From Nitrosomonas sp. (GTDB taxonomy: Bacteria; Pseudomonadota; Gammaproteobacteria; Burkholderiales; Nitrosomonadaceae): DNA of 64,000 nucleotides. The stretch covers positions 3,673,324 to 3,737,323 of the forward strand of contig JALDQW010000001.1 of assembly GCA_031316255.1 (NCBI GenBank), given 5' to 3'. Shown here piece after piece: positions 16,798-25,600 of the stretch. The first letter of the stretch is position 1. The number at the start of each line of letters is the position of its first letter. A program made the position numbers and the translations under genes. The notes under the pieces were generated by a model. It saw nothing but the letters and a program-made list of their open reading frames with translations, made no database searches and had not been told where the DNA came from.

Positions 16798-16998
16798 ATG
16801 GCAAAAGTAAAAGTATTGATTGATTCGCTTAAGCATGATGGAAAGCTTCGCAAACCAGGTTCAGTAATCGAAGTGGACGACCCGGCACAGCTTCTCGAGC
16901 TGGATGCGGTTGAATTGGTAAAAGAACCGGCAAAACCAAAAGAACCGGCAAAACCAAAAGAACCGACAAAAGAACCAACAAAAGAACCGGCAAAGTAA
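16798..16998 (+). CDS. Small head protein with KEP repeat tail
   Basis: 66 aa. The N-terminal 40 residues (MAKVKVLIDSLKHDGKL ... KPGSVIEVDD) resemble the short FluMu gp35-like fold. The tail consists of repeated KEPAKP/KEPTKEP units, a low-complexity Lys-Pro-Glu extension encoded by near-identical 9-18 bp DNA repeats that could vary in number. It ends four bases before the DUF1320 gene. Confidence 0.65.
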   Translation: MAKVKVLIDSLKHDGKLRKPGSVIEVDDPAQLLELDAVELVKEPAKPKEPAKPKEPTKEPTKEPAK

Positions 16999-17001
16999 CC
17001 C

Positions 17002-17409
17002 ATGCCCTACTGCACCCAGCAAAACATGATCGACCGGTTTGGTAACAACGAACTGGTCGAGCTGACAGACCGCAGCCAGCTCGGGGAGATCGATACGGCC
17101 GTGCTTGATGCGGCTATCGCGGACGCCACGGCCGATATCGATATGTACCTGGCTATGCGCTACACGCTGCCGCTATCTACCGTCCCTGACGTGCTCACGA
17201 ATCTGTGTTGCAACATTGCGCGTTATCATTTGCACGATATCGGAGCGCCCGAGCATGTCAAGGATAAGTACGACGCAACCATAAAGCTGTTGAGAAGGAT
17301 CGCTAACGGCGAAATCGATCTTGATGTTGGTGAAACGTCCGCGGGTGCCGGGGATGTAGCATATGAAACTGGTTCAAAAGTATTCGGCGAGTCGCAAGAC
17401 TGGCCATGA
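17002..17409 (+). CDS. DUF1320 head-tail connector protein (Mu gp36-like)
   Basis: 135 aa. The start MPYCTQQNMIDRFGNNELVE and the block AIADATADIDMYLAMRYTLPL are hallmarks of DUF1320, with YHLHDIGAPEHVKDKYD after it. Members are head-completion or adaptor proteins placed under the portal. The C-terminal 25 residues are flexible. Family, length and order all agree with Mu-like phages. Confidence 0.88.
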   Translation: MPYCTQQNMIDRFGNNELVELTDRSQLGEIDTAVLDAAIADATADIDMYLAMRYTLPLSTVPDVLTNLCCNIARYHLHDIGAPEHVKDKYDATIKLLRRIANGEIDLDVGETSAGAGDVAYETGSKVFGESQDWP

Positions 17410-17430
17410 TTACCAAGTAAAGGAGTGACT

Positions 17431-17943
17431 ATGTTTAATGTAAAAAACCTTTGTACAACGTTGATATTCTTGTGTGTTGCGCTATTTTCCGCAGCGTCAA
17501 GCGCAACATCCTTATCAAACTACCTTGAAAACAAGCTGATCGATGCATTTTTGCGCGGCCAGGCATACACCATGCCAGCCACAACTTACGTGGCGTTGGC
17601 GACAACGGCCGGATCGGATGCTGCATGCGGCACTGAAGTGACCGGCGGCAGTTACGCCAGGGTGGCCGTTACCAGCTCGCTCGCAAATTGGGCGGGCACG
17701 CAATCAGCCGGATCGACAACGGCGAGCACGGGTACGGGTGGTCAGACCAGCAATAATAATGTGATTACATTTCCAGCGCCGACCGCAAACTGGGGCCAGG
17801 TTACGGAGTTTTGTGTGTTTGACGCATCAACGGCTGGCAATCTGCTATTTCGGGCGGCATTAACCACTGCAAAAACAATTAACAACGGCGATGCGGCACC
17901 GAGTTTTGCAGCGGGTGCGCTGACATTCCAGATCGATAACTAA
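17431..17943 (+). CDS. Tail-associated protein with an N-terminal signal-like peptide
   Basis: 170 aa from ATG 17431, five bases after AAGGAG. The body, LSNYLENKLIDAFLRGQAYT and ATTYVALATT then VTEFCVFDASTAGNLLFRAAL, is the common phage module annotated as virion or tail protein next to connector genes. Unlike a standard virion protein it starts with MFNVKNLCTTLIFLCVALFSAASSA (positions 1-25), which looks like a Sec signal peptide. Cleavage after AASSA would leave the usual LSNYLENK start. Why a virion protein carries an export signal is unclear. Confidence 0.65.
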   Translation: MFNVKNLCTTLIFLCVALFSAASSATSLSNYLENKLIDAFLRGQAYTMPATTYVALATTAGSDAACGTEVTGGSYARVAVTSSLANWAGTQSAGSTTASTGTGGQTSNNNVITFPAPTANWGQVTEFCVFDASTAGNLLFRAALTTAKTINNGDAAPSFAAGALTFQIDN

Positions 17944-17958
17944 AAGTTTGATGTAATT

Positions 17959-18378
17959 ATGCCAATCCAGCACACAGACGCGCACCGCAAAATGCTTGTT
18001 GAGCAAGCAGCACAAGGTGTTATTGGCTTGCAACGAGATGTTGCGAATAATGCGGCAGTGCATAAGCAGTGGGCGGTTACAGAGTCTGTGCCGCTTGCTG
18101 ATTTGCAAGCAAAAATTACAGATGTTCTGGCGGCATACGAGTGGCGGCGCGCGAAATTGCGGCATTTCCGTGATGTGATTATACCTTCTGACCCGGGATT
18201 TCTGACTGTTGGAGATCAGCTTATGCTCACAATGCAAAGTGTCGGCGGGTTGGCCGCTGAGGTTGCCGATCACATTGACGCTTTTGATGCGATGCCGCGA
18301 ACGACATACGCCGAGATTGTCGCGGCGTGTGATTATCTGATTGCAAATGTGCAGCCGCCAGTCTCAATCTGGGATTAA
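17959..18378 (+). CDS. Hypothetical phage structural protein, 139 aa
   Basis: No family recognised. It is predicted helical and begins MPIQHTDAHRKMLVEQAAQG, with a central AYEWRRAKLRHFRDVIIP. The gene lies in the virion block, 15 bp after the previous stop and five bases before the next start, so it is a member of the structural operon. It could be a tail or head-fibre adaptor. Confidence 0.55.
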   Translation: MPIQHTDAHRKMLVEQAAQGVIGLQRDVANNAAVHKQWAVTESVPLADLQAKITDVLAAYEWRRAKLRHFRDVIIPSDPGFLTVGDQLMLTMQSVGGLAAEVADHIDAFDAMPRTTYAEIVAACDYLIANVQPPVSIWD

Positions 18379-18382
18379 TTAA

Positions 18383-19906
18383 ATGGCGCTCATCCAGGGG
18401 ATCAATTTTCGCGGCACGGCAGGATATGTCAGCGATGGTGTGAATGAGTATGCCGAGACATCGCTAACCGCAAATTTCCCAACCACGACGCCTCAGGGGC
18501 TCAACGTCGGCTGGGAGCAGCCCCCACATTCGGTTGATAATTGGTCGACGAGCGACGGCAGCAAACTGGCTGGCGCAGCAAAAGCAAACGCGTGGTCGGT
18601 ATCCAACTATCGTGTGGACCTTGCAACCACAGGCGATTACGAAATTGATCTTGCGTTAGGCACTGTATCAGTAACGCCTAATGCCGTGCAATCCGAGATG
18701 TACGATAATGCGACAAAATTTGGAACGACCATCGGTCTCGACGCCTCCGTGAGTAACGGTGCTTTTTACGACGCATCGGGCGTAAAACGTACATCCCCTG
18801 CGGATTGGACTGCAAATGCAGTCAAAGTCGCGCATACATTTACGAGCACAATATTCCGACTTCGATTTTTAAGCAGCGGAAACCAAAAGCTTGTCGCGCA
18901 CATCGGCGTCCACGGATCAGCGCCATCATCGATAGATTTGGCTGGCGATGCAACAGGACAGGCAAGTGCAAGCGGACAAATTACAACGCAAATACCGATT
19001 GCCGGTGCATCAGTTGTTGTCGCAACCGCAACCGGCGCGCTTAATGTGCCGATCAATCTGGCCGCAAATGCGGCTGCGCAATCAGTTGCGGAAGCGAGTC
19101 TTACAACCGGCATTCAATTGGATGGTGACGCTGCTGGAAATACAAGTGCAACGGCCGATTTATCGACAGGCATTTCATTGGGCGGTAATGCCGCAGGCCA
19201 ATCGACTGCAGCAGCAGACCTGACTGCATCGATCACGTTGTCGGGTGCGGCGGTAGCACAGGCGCTGGCGTCTGCCGGTATTGATACATCTATTTTGCTG
19301 GGTGGTGATGCTGTCGGGCAATCAAGTGCAAGTGGTGATCTGGGCGGAGCAGCAACTTTGGCTGGCAACGCCAATGCGTCGGCAACAGCAACCGGCAATC
19401 TCACAATACAAATCCAGCTTGCTGCGGATGCAGTGGCGCAGATGTTGGCTACGGGAAGTCTGGATGCTCCGGTTAATCTGGATGGCAGCGCATCCGGGCA
19501 ATCAGTCGCCACTGGAGAATTGACAACGCAAATTCAAATGGATGGGGCGGCCGCGGGGCAATCAACAGCAACCGGCCAGCTTGCGTCAAGCGATGTGCCA
19601 CTGGCTGGCGATGCGTCCGCAACCGTAACCGCCCAAGGCGATCTCAATACCGGTATCACACTCGATGGCGCAGCGTTAAGTGTAGTGTCCGGAACAGGCA
19701 GTTTAACGGTTAATTTAGGCATATCAGGTGATGCGGCCGCACTGGTCACAGCGGGTGCTGATCTGACAACACAAATCCCACTTAATGCGGCTGCTGTCGC
19801 CCAAGCGCTGGCAAGCGCAAGTTTGTCCGGTGGTGTGAGCACGATTAAGCCAAACCCGCGATATACAGTTACTGCGCAATGGAGGGACTACAGTGTCGCT
19901 GCCTGA
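18383..19906 (+). CDS. Repetitive beta-structured phage surface/fibre protein
   Basis: 507 aa. Residues about 1-175 form a beta-rich head domain (GTAGYVSDGVNEYAETSLTA). From about 190 to 480 there are some twelve degenerate repeats of roughly 24 residues, of the form L-x-G-x-A-x-G-Q-S-x-A-x-G-x-L-T-T-x-I, all Ala/Ser/Thr/Gly-rich and nearly free of charge. Such arrays form beta-helical or fibrous structures. The place in the head-tail connector region suggests a capsid fibre or decoration. The C-terminus (PNPRYTVTAQWRDY) overlaps the next gene by 14 bases. Confidence 0.6.
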   Translation: MALIQGINFRGTAGYVSDGVNEYAETSLTANFPTTTPQGLNVGWEQPPHSVDNWSTSDGSKLAGAAKANAWSVSNYRVDLATTGDYEIDLALGTVSVTPNAVQSEMYDNATKFGTTIGLDASVSNGAFYDASGVKRTSPADWTANAVKVAHTFTSTIFRLRFLSSGNQKLVAHIGVHGSAPSSIDLAGDATGQASASGQITTQIPIAGASVVVATATGALNVPINLAANAAAQSVAEASLTTGIQLDGDAAGNTSATADLSTGISLGGNAAGQSTAAADLTASITLSGAAVAQALASAGIDTSILLGGDAVGQSSASGDLGGAATLAGNANASATATGNLTIQIQLAADAVAQMLATGSLDAPVNLDGSASGQSVATGELTTQIQMDGAAAGQSTATGQLASSDVPLAGDASATVTAQGDLNTGITLDGAALSVVSGTGSLTVNLGISGDAAALVTAGADLTTQIPLNAAAVAQALASASLSGGVSTIKPNPRYTVTAQWRDYSVAA

Positions 19907-20198
19907 TACTACAGTGTTGTCACCCAAAGCGCCTGACGAAATCATTGCGGTCTCGTTCGACTTTTCGCGCCTGGTTGATTCAATTGATTCGGTTGTGAGC
20001 GTTGCTGTTACGGTACACAAAGGCACAGATGCAAATCCATCGGCCATGATTCTGAATACCCCAATTATCAGCGGAGCGATTGTTTATCAGTTGATCCAGG
20101 GCGGCGTTGATACGGTTTATTACAAAGTGCGGGCGCTTGTGGCAGTCGGGCAGCAAAAATATGGATTGAGCTGCATTTTGCCGGTGAGGGCCGCGTGA
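19893..20198 (+). CDS. Small phage beta-sandwich-like protein
   Basis: 101 aa from a GTG start behind GGAGGG. The sequence shows alternating hydrophobic strands (DEIIAVSFDFSRLVD, SVVSVAVTVHKGTD, GAIVYQLIQGG, TVYYKVRALVAVG), like an Ig- or fibronectin-type fold used by phages for stabilising or adhesion. It overlaps the repeat protein before it and the gp37-like gene after it by one base. Confidence 0.55.
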   Translation: MSLPDTTVLSPKAPDEIIAVSFDFSRLVDSIDSVVSVAVTVHKGTDANPSAMILNTPIISGAIVYQLIQGGVDTVYYKVRALVAVGQQKYGLSCILPVRAA

Positions 20199-20635
20199 TG
20201 GCAATTGAGTTACTCAACCACCAGACCATTATCGACTACCTGGACGCCCATGTTGGTAAGCTCAAAAGCGTGTCCGGTGCTGCCGGTCTGGCAGCGGCAA
20301 GCGCCGATCTCAAGCAAACGCCCGCTGCATTTGTTGTGCCGATGACCGATCGCGCCGCAGGTAATCACACGGGAACAATGAGCATTACCCAGCTCAATAC
20401 CGTTCGCTTTGCAGTGATTATTGCTGTGCAGAGTTTGCGAGACCCGAGGGGCGAAAAAGCACAGTCTGATTTGCTGATTTTGCGCCAGGACATCATGAAC
20501 ATACTGCACGGCTGGCAGCCAGACGATCCGTTTATCCCTATTGAGTATGGCGGAGGACGATTGCTACGCATGAGTAACCAGGTGTTGTGGTGGCAAGACG
20601 AGTTTTTAACATCTCATTTTATAAGGAGCGCGTAA
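20198..20635 (+). CDS. Mu gp37/DUF1834-like tail completion protein
   Basis: 145 aa. It begins MAIELLNHQTIIDYLDAHVG, with AAFVVPMTDRA and the conserved LRDPRGEKAQSDLLILRQDI core, then GWQPDDPFIPIEYGGGRLLR. This matches the gp37 family of Mu-like phages, which act at the end of tail assembly. It abuts the following small gene by one base. Confidence 0.75.
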   Translation: MAIELLNHQTIIDYLDAHVGKLKSVSGAAGLAAASADLKQTPAAFVVPMTDRAAGNHTGTMSITQLNTVRFAVIIAVQSLRDPRGEKAQSDLLILRQDIMNILHGWQPDDPFIPIEYGGGRLLRMSNQVLWWQDEFLTSHFIRSA

Positions 20636-20901
20636 TGGCGAAAACAAAACCAGAGCAGGCGCAAGCCGGTGTCACGCAACAGCATGAAGACCAGGCAAGT
20701 GCGGAAAAGCAAGTAAACACCGATTTCACGAAATGCCCGTACTTTGGCATGGGCGGGCGCTGGATAGTCAACCCAGAGACGGGATGCCGAGAACCGGCTG
20801 ATGACGCAACAAAGGAAATGGTCAGCAAGCTGGAAGAAGAAAAACGGCTCGAGAAACAGGCTGCAAAAAGAACCAATACGGAGGTAACAAATGCCGATTA
20901 A
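20635..20901 (+). CDS. Small charged tail-region protein, 88 aa
   Basis: Starts at ATG 20635 behind AAGGAGCGCGTA. A Gln/Ala/Lys-rich N-terminus precedes a short motif with FTKCPYFGMGGRWIVNPETG and a highly charged, helical C-terminus (KEMVSKLEEEKRLEKQ). No family is recognised with certainty. Comparable small proteins precede tail-tube genes in Mu-like siphophages. It overlaps the tail tube gene by 11 bases. Confidence 0.55.
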   Translation: MAKTKPEQAQAGVTQQHEDQASAEKQVNTDFTKCPYFGMGGRWIVNPETGCREPADDATKEMVSKLEEEKRLEKQAAKRTNTEVTNAD

Positions 20902-21823
20902 AGCGCTTAAGAAAATTGTCTTGTGTAAAGTCGAAGCAACCAAGGGTGTTGACGCCTTGCCGGTCGTGGCAACAGACGCTTTGCTGGCGCTAAACGTTAG
21001 CGTTACACCGGCAAATATCCGTTATATCGACCGCAATGCTGCCGTACCGTTTTTCGGTAATAACGGCCAGATCAATGTTGGCGAGACGATGCAGATTGAG
21101 TTTGATATTGAAATGGCTGGCGCTGGCGGTGTTGCTGTTGTGCCTGGATATTCAGATGCAATGCTTGGCTGCTCCATGTCAGAGACGATAACGCCAACAA
21201 CCGGCCCGGTTACGTATAACGTGATTTCCGATGCAGAGAAAACAGTCACGATTTATTTTTTCTGGGAAAATCAGTTACATAAAATGATTGGCGCAATGGG
21301 GACGCAGGAATGGCGATTCTCTGAAGGCAATGTCCCATTGCTCCATTTTGCATTTGAAGGCGTGTACTCCAGTATCGTTGCATCGACTCCGGGATCGCCA
21401 GACTTGTCTTCATTCCAGAATGCGCTGGCAATGACCAAAACCAACACCACATTCACATTGCACGGTTATGCCGCGCCATTGGCAAGTCTCACAATCACGC
21501 AGGCTAATTCAAATGTATACAAGAACAGGCCGAATTCCGAGACCATCCATTACACCGGCCGGTCAATGAGCGGCAATGTCACCATCGAACTGCCGACAGT
21601 GGGGATCAAGGCGTTTGTCGATATCTGCCGGGCTGGTACGCTCGGCGCGCTTGCTTTGGTGCATGGCACGACCGCTGGCAATAAGGTGTTGATCGATGTG
21701 CCGAACGTGCAATTAACGAATCCGCGCTATAACGAGGCCGATAACATGGCGATGCTGACGATGGACATGAACCTGAAATACGGTTCAGCAGGCAACGACG
21801 AGTTTACCTATAAAACCCAGTAA
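20891..21823 (+). CDS. Major tail tube protein (siphovirus type)
   Basis: 310 aa, beta-rich. It begins MPIKALKKIVLCKVEATKGV, a common opening of siphophage tail tube proteins, with the repeated Ig-like fold pattern in MQIEFDIEMAGAGGVAVVPG and NVTIELPTVGIKAFVDICRAG. It lies directly before the tail assembly chaperone and tape measure genes, where the tube gene is expected. No contractile sheath gene is present, so the tail is non-contractile. Confidence 0.8.
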   Translation: MPIKALKKIVLCKVEATKGVDALPVVATDALLALNVSVTPANIRYIDRNAAVPFFGNNGQINVGETMQIEFDIEMAGAGGVAVVPGYSDAMLGCSMSETITPTTGPVTYNVISDAEKTVTIYFFWENQLHKMIGAMGTQEWRFSEGNVPLLHFAFEGVYSSIVASTPGSPDLSSFQNALAMTKTNTTFTLHGYAAPLASLTITQANSNVYKNRPNSETIHYTGRSMSGNVTIELPTVGIKAFVDICRAGTLGALALVHGTTAGNKVLIDVPNVQLTNPRYNEADNMAMLTMDMNLKYGSAGNDEFTYKTQ

Positions 21824-21895
21824 AAAAACACCGACTCACCGTTAAACGGATTTTTGTTAACAAATTATTCGTTTTCAATACAAAAGGAGAAATTT

Positions 21896-22279
21896 ATGTT
21901 TCGCGAAATGACCGAAGAAGAAATGAGGGCAATAGCATGGCCGGTTACGATTAACAGCCCGAGAAACGGTGGCAGCGTGCGCGAAGAAACAATGCTGTGC
22001 CATTTCAATATGATCGATGAAGACGAATACGCCGAGCTTGCGGAAGGTCCGGATGCAGACAAGGAAATCTTGCGCCGCGTGCTGGTCGGCTGGGGCAAAC
22101 TAAACAAAAAAGACCCCGAAAAAACAGATCAAGGTTTCTACGATAAAGACGGCAATCATATCGATTTCTCTGAAGAAGCGCGCGAGCGTTTGATCAAACT
22201 GCCGTATGCACGCGTATCGATCATAAACGGCTACATTGCCATGAAGTACGGCAACAAATCGGCCGCAAGAAAAAACTAA
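21896..22279 (+). CDS. Tail assembly chaperone, short form
   Basis: 127 aa from ATG 21896, behind AAAGGAGAAATTT. It is acidic and helical (MFREMTEEEMRAIAWPVTIN, later ERLIKLPYARVSIINGYIAM). It ends with Lys-rich codons and a TAA located directly after a slippery heptamer A AAA AAC (22270-22276). Like lambda gpG it should coat the tape measure protein before tube assembly. A long form is made by frameshifting, described separately. Confidence 0.75.
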   Translation: MFREMTEEEMRAIAWPVTINSPRNGGSVREETMLCHFNMIDEDEYAELAEGPDADKEILRRVLVGWGKLNKKDPEKTDQGFYDKDGNHIDFSEEARERLIKLPYARVSIINGYIAMKYGNKSAARKN

Positions 22280-22641
22280 TCGATGCCGCCCGCTATTGGG
22301 CATCACGCCCTTCCGGATCAACGCTCAATGATCCCAAGCTGGCCGATCCGGAGGAATGGCAGGCGGCAATCCAGGCGCATGAAGAATCAAAAAAAGATAA
22401 TGACAATGATGACGGACTGTATCCGGTTTTTAGTGAGAACTGTAGTGCAGTTGTTGTTTTTTGTCGTCTTCGCAATTGCTGGCGCGTTGATTCTATGTCT
22501 GGGCATTATTTTGGAATTATTAGAACCGAAATCGGAAGCACCATGCGCCTTATGCGAATCAAGGCAACAGATCGACCGGCCATCTTTGAAAAGATTATGG
22601 TAATGGAAGACGCAGCGCTTGAGGTCCTGAACCGAAAATGA
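21896..22641 (+). CDS. Tail assembly chaperone, long form made by -1 frameshift (gpG-T analogue)
   Basis: At 22270-22276 the zero frame reads aga aaa aac taa, so the heptamer A_AAA_AAC is in the correct register for -1 slippage. After slipping, the frame stays open from 22276 to the TGA at 22639-22641 and adds 121 residues (fusion about 248 aa), starting LIDAARYWASRPSG and ending EKIMVMEDAALEVLNRK. The added part has no suitable start of its own. Its ending and a PVFSENCSAVVVFCRL-type core resemble the DUF1799 phage tail proteins. The stop overlaps the ATG of the tape measure gene. Confidence 0.75.
22270..22276 (+). promoter_or_regulatory. Slippery heptamer A AAA AAC for -1 frameshift
   Basis: The heptamer is immediately followed by the in-frame TAA of the short chaperone. 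It is among the most efficient bacterial -1 slippery sequences. No downstream pseudoknot was proved by eye. Confidence 0.75.
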
Positions 22642-25600
22642 GCAACTTTGAGGTAGGCGTTCGACTCACTGCCGACGGGAAAGACCTGGTCGGCGCTTCG
22701 CGTGAAGCGCAAGCAGCGATTGGCGGCCTAGGCAATGCCGCGAAACGCACCAATTCAGAGTCAGCATCCTTTACCAGCCAGGTAAAGCGCCAGAACGACG
22801 AAGTCAGAAAAGCGGCCAGCGAGACCAATGCGCATGCGTTGAGCATGAACAATCTCAAGACCGGTCTGGTTGCTGCGGCTGGTGCATACGTCTCATTTAA
22901 TGCGGCCGTTTCGGGCGGCCGCGCGATTGTACAGGCAGCGCTGGCGCAGGAGCGGTTAAACAACTCACTCCGGGTTGGACTTGGCAGTCAGCAGGCCGCT
23001 ACACGCGAGATCAAGTTCTTACGTGAAGAAGCAGATAAACTGGGACTGCAATTCACCAGCACAGCCGAGCAGTACGCAAAACTGGCTGCGGCATCCAAAG
23101 GGACCCGGCTTGAGGGCCAGGCGACGCGGGATATCTTTCTGTCAATCGCCAAGGCGTCGACCGTGCTTGGGTTATCGGCAGATCAGACAGGTGGCGCGCT
23201 GACCGCGATTGAGCAGATTATATCGAAGGGCACGGTGTCGGCTGAAGAGTTACGCGGCCAGTTAGGCGAAAGATTGCCAGGCGCTTTTCAGGTTGCCGCG
23301 CGATCCATCAATGTCACCACCCAAGAACTTGGCGAAATGCTGCAACGTGGTGAACTCACAGCAGAGCAGCTATTGCCAGCACTTGCAAGAGAGCTGGAAA
23401 GAACATACGGCGCAGAATCTCAAGCCGCAGCGCAAGGACTCAATGCCCAAATCAACCGGCTGGATAATTCATTTACCGACTTAAAACTGGCTGTTGCCGA
23501 TGCTGGCATTATCGATATGTTTAGCGATAGTGTTGTTGCTGCAACCGAGTTTATCGGCATCACGGCAAGAGTCATAGAGCAGCTTAGAAAGATTGCCAAT
23601 GAAGCCGCCAAAATACCCGGCGTCGGTCAGGTTGCATCAAACATCACGCCGTCAAATATACTCAAAACAATAACCGGTAATAATATCCTGGGCAATATTG
23701 CGTCCAGCGGTATTTTAGAGCAGCTTCTCGGTAAAAATGCACGCGCCGAAGTCGTTGCAACGACACAGGAATTGCAAAAAGCCGAGGAAGTAATATCCCG
23801 TATCGTCCGCCCAGGCGCGAAGCCACAAGCGCCTGCCGAATTTTCTGCGTCCATGAAACGTGAAGCCGAGGAACGCAAAAAACTTGCCGACCAGGTTATT
23901 CGTGATGCACAACGGGCTGCAAAGGCGCGCGAGGACGAAGAAAAGCGGGCTGTTGACGGCGCAAAACGCATTATCGATGCGCTAAAGCGCGAAACCGAGG
24001 AAGTTGGCAAAAACACAGTGCAGAAACGTCTGATGGCAGCGGCCGCTGAAGCTGCCAAAGCGCCAACCAAAGAACTTGCGCAGGATATCATGGCCTCCGC
24101 GCAAGCCTGGGCGCAAGCAACGCTGTCGGAAGAGCGAATAACCGAGGAACACAGAAAGCTTAAAGAGCTGGCACAAACCAGAGCAAGAGAAGAAATCGAA
24201 GCAGCGCGCGAGGTTGAGCAACAGTGGAGCCGGATGTGGTCAACCGTTGAAAATACCGCGCGCACATCGTTTATACAGTTCGCTGCGCATGGAACGGATG
24301 CGATGAAATCAATCGGGCGGGCGATACAAAACAGCATAATCGACCTGCTTTATCAGCTCACACTAAGACCTTTCATTATTAACGTTGGCGCGAATCTTTT
24401 TAATGCTGGCGGCGCGTCGGGTGGCAACGGACTGAATGCGCTGAACGTTGCAAACGTCGGCGCAACCGCACTCAATCTGTTTAAAACCGGGCTTGGCGTG
24501 ACTTCATTGGCTGGCGCTGGGTTAACAAAGCTAGGCGGCAGTGGCTTGTTAGGTTCGTTTGGAGCCGGTCTTTCGGGTGGCGCTGAGGCGGCCGCATTTA
24601 TCGGCGCTGAAAGTGCTGTTGCCGGAGCGGGTACGGCAGCATCGCTGGGTGCTTCGGTTGCGTCCGTTGCCGGGCCAGCAATCGCATTGCTGGCAGTTGA
24701 TCAGATTGGAAAGTTTCTCGCCAATGGCCGAAAAACCGGAACTTTTGTCGATAGCGTGCCGGTAATTGGTGGTTTGGCTGGCGCTCTGTTTGGACGTAAA
24801 CCGTTCAAAGCGGATCGTCAGGATTTGGTTGGAAATATTACTGCAGAGGGTTTCGAGGGTGTATTTAACGATAGTTTCAAAGCTAAAGGTAGCGTATTTC
24901 GTAGCTCGCGCAGGGATAATATCATTGTCGATACTGATTCTGGCGCACTGCTCAACCAATTCGGGCGTCTCAGCGAAAGCGGCGTATCCGGGCAATTATC
25001 CAAGTTTATCGATCCAGCAATTGATCGGGCTATTGAGCTTGGCAAGGTACTGGATGAAAGCGTTGCAAGCACGGTTAAATCATTACGCAATGTTGGTGAC
25101 ACACTTGGGATAAGCGCGGCCAGCATTGATAAGTTTTCTTTTTCCGTTGATCTGGTGTCCGAAAAAGGCCAGGCGTTATCTGACGCGCAAGTCGCGCAGG
25201 TGATAGCCGAAGCTGCCGAGCAAATGGCAACAGGATTGCTGCCACAGGTCAGCGATCTGTCAAAACGCGGCGAATCAGCGTTACAAACCCTTGTGCGTTT
25301 AAGCAGTGAGTTTGAATCGCTGGAAAACACTGTCAGGCTGTTAGGTCAAACATCAACCGAAGCGCAAACGCTGTTGCGTTCATTTACGCTCGAACAACGG
25401 TCGGCCGCAGTTGAACTGGCTGGCGGTACTGATGCGTTAAACAGCAAGACACAATTCTTTTTTAATAACGTGCTGACTGATACGCAAAAGTTTGCAATTG
25501 TTAGCGCTGACTTACGAAAAGAACTTGCAAAATACGGCGTTACAACAGTGCCGACTATTGAAAAGTTAAACAATGCAGTCACAAGCGGCAAGCTGACATG

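Noticed and set aside
22283..22603. Separate 106-codon gene between chaperone and tape measure
   Set aside because: It is in a different frame from the DUF1799-like sequence, has no ribosome-binding site, and the -1 frame explains the region better.
23627..24337. Long open frame on the minus strand (236 codons)
   Set aside because: It lies antisense inside the tape measure gene; the Cys/Ser-rich composition is that of a reversed coding frame and no start signal is present.
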